Assembly: GCA_028708195.1 (NCBI GenBank)
Contig: JAQVZK010000112.1
Span: 1 to 7,426 of the forward strand
DNA: 7,426 nucleotides
Reading direction: 5' to 3'
Source: Desulfovibrio sp.
Lineage (GTDB): Bacteria; Desulfobacterota; Desulfovibrionia; Desulfovibrionales; Desulfovibrionaceae
A program made the position numbers and the translations under genes. Below are positions 4,902 through 7,426 of the stretch, piece after piece. Below the pieces are notes generated by a model. That model was not told where the DNA came from and ran no database searches. It saw only the letters and a list, made by a program, of their open reading frames with translations. Numbering within the stretch: the first letter of the stretch is position 1; every line of letters begins with the position of its first letter.

Positions 4902-6017
4902 GTGGTCAGTTTTGACAGGCCCGTGTGGGCAGAAATAAGCCTTGCAGCATTACGTCACAATATGCGCCAGATACAGTCGCTGCTCAAGCCGGGGGTGATT
5001 TTTTGCCCCATCATCAAGGCAGACGGCTATGGGCACGGGGCCATACCTCTGGCACATGAAGCCGTGGCCCAGGGCGCGGGCTATCTTGGCGTGGCCATTC
5101 TTGACGAGGCTGCGGAATTGCGGGCGGCGGGCATTACCGTGCCCATCCTGATACTTGGCTACACGCCGCCCCAGGCCGCCCCCTTTGTGGTCAGCAACCA
5201 CATTACCCAGACCATTTTCAGCAAGGAACAGGCCGATGCCCTGTCTGCCGCTGCGGTAAGCCTTGGCATGCCCGTCAAGGTGCATGTCAAGGTGGACACG
5301 GGCATGACCCGCATCGGCGTGCGGCCCGAAGAGGCCGCGGCCTTCTGCGCGTATGTTGCCAGCCTGAAAAATATTGTGCTTGAGGGCATGTTTACCCACT
5401 TTGCCAGTTCAGACAGCGCCGACAGTTCGTACTGCCTCAGGCAGTTTGAGCGCTTTCAGGCTGCCATGTCTGCTGTTGAGGCTTCGGGCATACGTCTTGC
5501 CATCAGGCACTGCGCCAACAGCGCCGCCATACTTTCCCGGCCCGAGGCCCAGCTCGATATGGTGCGGGCAGGCATAATCCTTTATGGATTAAAGCCCTCC
5601 GACGAATGCCCCATACCCATTGAACTGCGTCCTGCCATGCGCCTCAAGGCGCGTCTGTCCATGATCAAGCAGGTGCCGCCCGGCGCGGGCGTGAGCTATG
5701 GCAGTATTTTTTATACGCAGAAAGAAAGTGTTCTTGGCACCATACCCATCGGCTACGCTGACGGCTACACACGCATGCTCAGCAAAAAGGCCGAGGTGCT
5801 CGTGCACGGCGAGCGCGCACCTGTGGTGGGGCGCATCTGCATGGACCAATGCATGGTCGATGTAAGCCATATACCAGCGGCTGCTGTGGGCGACGAGGTG
5901 CTGCTTTTTGGCAGCCCCGAGCTGCCCGCGGACGAAATTGCCGCCCATCTGGGCACCATCAACTATGAAGTGGTGTGCATGGTGGGCAAGCGTGTGCCCA
6001 GAGTGTATGTGGAATGA
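4902..6017 (+). CDS. alr: Alanine racemase (PLP-dependent)
   Basis: Alr interconverts L- and D-alanine in the cytoplasm and supplies D-alanine for peptidoglycan. The product is 371 aa, a normal length. It has an N-terminal alpha/beta barrel and a C-terminal beta domain. Lys39 in IIKADGYGHG is the PLP-binding and D-face catalytic residue. Lys130 in VKVDTGMTRIG sits where other alanine racemases carry a carbamylated lysine, and Arg137 follows. RHCANSAA (202-209) contacts the cofactor. Tyr266 in GVSYGS is the L-face catalytic residue, GYADG lies at 284-288, and GRICMDQCMVD (310-320) is the conserved substrate-side loop. Translation starts at GTG behind AGGAGG. GC content is high, unlike the upstream gap. 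No strong terminator follows: only GTGTGCC (5992-5998) and GGCACAC (6031-6037) can pair, over a long loop. Transcription may therefore continue into the permease. Confidence 0.96.
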   Translation: MVSFDRPVWAEISLAALRHNMRQIQSLLKPGVIFCPIIKADGYGHGAIPLAHEAVAQGAGYLGVAILDEAAELRAAGITVPILILGYTPPQAAPFVVSNHITQTIFSKEQADALSAAAVSLGMPVKVHVKVDTGMTRIGVRPEEAAAFCAYVASLKNIVLEGMFTHFASSDSADSSYCLRQFERFQAAMSAVEASGIRLAIRHCANSAAILSRPEAQLDMVRAGIILYGLKPSDECPIPIELRPAMRLKARLSMIKQVPPGAGVSYGSIFYTQKESVLGTIPIGYADGYTRMLSKKAEVLVHGERAPVVGRICMDQCMVDVSHIPAAAVGDEVLLFGSPELPADEIAAHLGTINYEVVCMVGKRVPRVYVE

Positions 6018-6097
6018 AATTTTTGCCCTTGGCACACCGTCAGTCGCACTTTTTTGCATGAGGAGAACACAATCCTATCCCGTGGTCAGGCGGTTCA

Positions 6098-6115
6098 GGT
6101 CATATGCGGATGACC
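6098..6115 (+). other. Short inverted repeat between alr and the permease gene
   Basis: GGTCAT (6098-6103) and ATGACC (6110-6115) form a perfect 6-bp inverted repeat around ATGCGG. A third GGTCA lies at 6084-6088. The surrounding 219-bp gap also has two Shine-Dalgarno-like runs without a start codon behind them (GAGGAG at 6060-6065, AAGGAGG at 6157-6163). I see no gene in the gap. Confidence 0.35.
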
Positions 6116-6188
6116 AGGCCGCCGCCCGAGATGCATACAACATAACGCAAGAGGAAAAGGAGGCTCCCCCCACTCACGAAACCTCGTT

Positions 6189-6222
6189 GTTCAAGGTTTA
6201 CATTTTAATTCGTTCAAGGTTT
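6189..6222 (+). repeat. Direct repeat just upstream of the permease gene
   Basis: GTTCAAGGTTT occurs twice (6189-6199 and 6212-6222), 23 bases apart start to start, ending four bases before the permease Shine-Dalgarno. An AT-rich stretch with TTTAAT (6204-6209) lies between the copies. Two turns of helix spacing would suit tandem binding of a regulator, but no known binding site is recognised. Confidence 0.55.
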
Positions 6223-6236
6223 TGCAAGGAGACCGT

Positions 6237-7426
6237 ATGTCGAGCGATAATAAAGGCGTAACTGGCGAATGTCTGACCCGAGGGTTGGAATCACGACATA
6301 TTCAGCTTATCGCCATCGGCGGCGCTATCGGCGTTGGCCTGTTTTTGGGGTCAAGCACCGCCATCAGAACCGCTGGCCCAGGGCTGCTGTTGTCCTATCT
6401 TATTGGCGCGGCAGTCATTTTTTTTGTCATGCGTGCCCTGGGTGAAGTGGCTGTTGCCTACCCGGTATCCGGTTCGTTCAGCGCCTATGCCAACATGTTT
6501 ATGGGCCCACGCATGGGCTATGTAACCGGTTGGACTTACTGGTTTATGTGGATCATCACCGGCATGGCCGAAATCACTGCGGTGGGTGTGTACTGCACCT
6601 TCTGGTGGCCTGATTTGCCACAATGGATTCCGGCATTGCTGTCACTGGTGGCCATGACAACCGTCAACCTCATTTCAGTAAAGCTTTTTGGTGAGTTTGA
6701 GTTCTGGTTCGCCCTCATCAAGGTTGTGGTTATTCTTGCCATGATAGCCATCGGCCTTGGCATCATTCTGTTTGGTTTCGGCCACGGCGGCGTACCCACG
6801 GGCATCACCAACCTGTACGCCCTTGAGGGCGGCTTTTTGCCCAACGGCATGGGCGGCGTGTTTATGGCTCTTTCAATGGTCATGTTTGCCTTTCTTGGCA
6901 TCGAGCTCATCGGCGTTACCGCCGGTGAGGCCTGCGACCCAGAAAAATCCATTCCTTCGGCCATCAACAAGGTGCTGTGGCGTATTCTTGTTTTTTACAT
7001 CGGTGCCCTGTTTGTGATCATGAGCATCTTCCCCTGGAATGAAATAGGCGTGCATGGCAGCCCCTTTGTGCTGACCTTCAAAAACATCGGCATTGCCGCC
7101 GCTGCTGGCATCATCAACTTTGTGGTGGCCACCGCCGCCCTGTCTTCGTGCAACAGCGGCATCTACAGCAATGGACGCATGCTTTACAATCTCGCCCTGC
7201 AAAACCGTGCACCCAAGTACTTTGGCGAGACAAGCCGGGCCAACGTGCCCGCACGCGGTATTATTGTGTCGTCGTGCATCATGCTTATTGGCGTGTTTCT
7301 GAACTACATCGTTCCTGAACAGGTCTTTATTATTGTGACCAGTATCGCCACTTTTGCGGCCCTGTGGATATGGGGAACCATTATCATCGTTCAGATGAAG
7401 TCACGTGCCAGCAAAACGCCTGAAGA
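6237..7426 (+). CDS. Amino-acid permease, AAT/APC family, CycA/ProY-like (3' truncated)
   Basis: This is an inner-membrane, proton-coupled amino-acid importer. ATG at 6237 follows AAGGAG (6226-6231) by five bases. The frame is open for 396 codons to the window edge; family members have about 450-470 residues, so roughly 60-70 are missing. Family landmarks appear in order: RHIQLIAIGGAIGVGLFLGS (20-39) with the unwound first membrane helix, MRALGEVAVAYPVSGSF (65-81), GYVTGWTYWFMWIITGMAE (94-112), VKLFGEFEFWFALIK (148-162), GIELIGVTAGEACDPEKSIP (221-240) and FVVATAALSSCNSGIYSNGRML (295-316). The stretches RHIQLIAIGGAIG, GWTYWF…TGMA and CNSGIYSNGRML recall CycA (D-serine/D-alanine/glycine). The central VPTGITNL, FLGIELIGVTAGEACDPEKSIP and SPFVLTF also recall ProY. 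Substrate is therefore open; neighbouring alr makes alanine or glycine attractive. Confidence 0.92.
   Translation, partial: MSSDNKGVTGECLTRGLESRHIQLIAIGGAIGVGLFLGSSTAIRTAGPGLLLSYLIGAAVIFFVMRALGEVAVAYPVSGSFSAYANMFMGPRMGYVTGWTYWFMWIITGMAEITAVGVYCTFWWPDLPQWIPALLSLVAMTTVNLISVKLFGEFEFWFALIKVVVILAMIAIGLGIILFGFGHGGVPTGITNLYALEGGFLPNGMGGVFMALSMVMFAFLGIELIGVTAGEACDPEKSIPSAINKVLWRILVFYIGALFVIMSIFPWNEIGVHGSPFVLTFKNIGIAAAAGIINFVVATAALSSCNSGIYSNGRMLYNLALQNRAPKYFGETSRANVPARGIIVSSCIMLIGVFLNYIVPEQVFIIVTSIATFAALWIWGTIIIVQMKSRASKTPE

Noticed and set aside
4333..4938. 201-aa open frame in the AT-rich gap
   Set aside because: It has no Shine-Dalgarno, runs through a terminator-like hairpin and the alr promoter zone, overlaps the alr start in another frame, and its product is Cys-rich without any recognisable motif. 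Long chance frames are still possible at this composition.
5992..6055. Possible terminator after alr (GTGTGCC/GGCACAC, then a T6 run at 6049-6054)
   Set aside because: The loop is over 30 bases, the first arm lies inside the alr coding region, and the T run is 11 bases away from the stem, so it does not fit an intrinsic terminator.
5908..6261. 117-aa frame spanning the alr end and the alr-permease gap
   Set aside because: It overlaps the end of alr and the start of the permease in other frames, and the part inside the gap shows no recognisable motif.
1..7426. CRISPR array, tRNA, rRNA, insertion sequence or phage genes
   Set aside because: No regularly spaced repeats, no tRNA-like cloverleaf, no transposase or integrase motifs and no terminal inverted repeats were seen.

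Overview
The window carries seven genes, all on the + strand, in a GC-rich background with one AT-rich gap of about 780 bp. Gene content, base composition and a GGGGGAGG…CTTTT-GT-AAAAG…CCCCC hairpin of a kind I associate with Desulfovibrio intergenic regions suggest a Desulfovibrionaceae-type anaerobe (inference; no marker gene is present to prove it). The window is cut at both ends: it opens inside modA and closes inside an amino-acid permease.

Region 1 (2-2314) is a molybdate ABC transporter. It holds the C-terminal part of the periplasmic binding protein ModA, a 384-bp gap with a strong intrinsic terminator and a 14-bp tandem repeat, then the permease modB and the ATPase modC overlapping as ATGA, closed by a 15-bp-stem terminator. 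ModC is short (261 aa) and has no room for the usual C-terminal molybdate-binding TOBE region.

Region 2 (2315-4120) starts with a leader containing a GC-rich hairpin and a 19-bp imperfect triplicate. The two adjacent genes after it encode the alpha and beta subunits of a class I, [4Fe-4S], oxygen-sensitive fumarase/L-tartrate dehydratase. All three cluster cysteines and the GPTTSGRMDSY motif are present. This enzyme would interconvert fumarate and malate in anaerobic C4 metabolism.

Region 3 (4121-4901) is an AT-rich non-coding gap (about 39% GC over 4501-4740 by hand count). It contains a terminator-like structure 230 bp downstream of the fumarase genes, a possible small-RNA transcription unit, and a probable alr promoter overlapped by a TGCAACA-N7-TGTTGCA inverted repeat.

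Region 4 (4902-7426) holds alr (alanine racemase, GTG start) and, 219 bp downstream, an AAT/APC-family permease. The permease reads like the CycA/ProY branch. Alanine racemase next to a possible alanine/glycine/D-serine permease suggests an alanine uptake and D-alanine supply module.

No novel multi-gene system is evident; every recognisable gene belongs to a known family. The points worth a second look are regulatory or structural: the split mod operon, the TOBE-less ModC, the fumarase leader repeats and the structured AT-rich gap.
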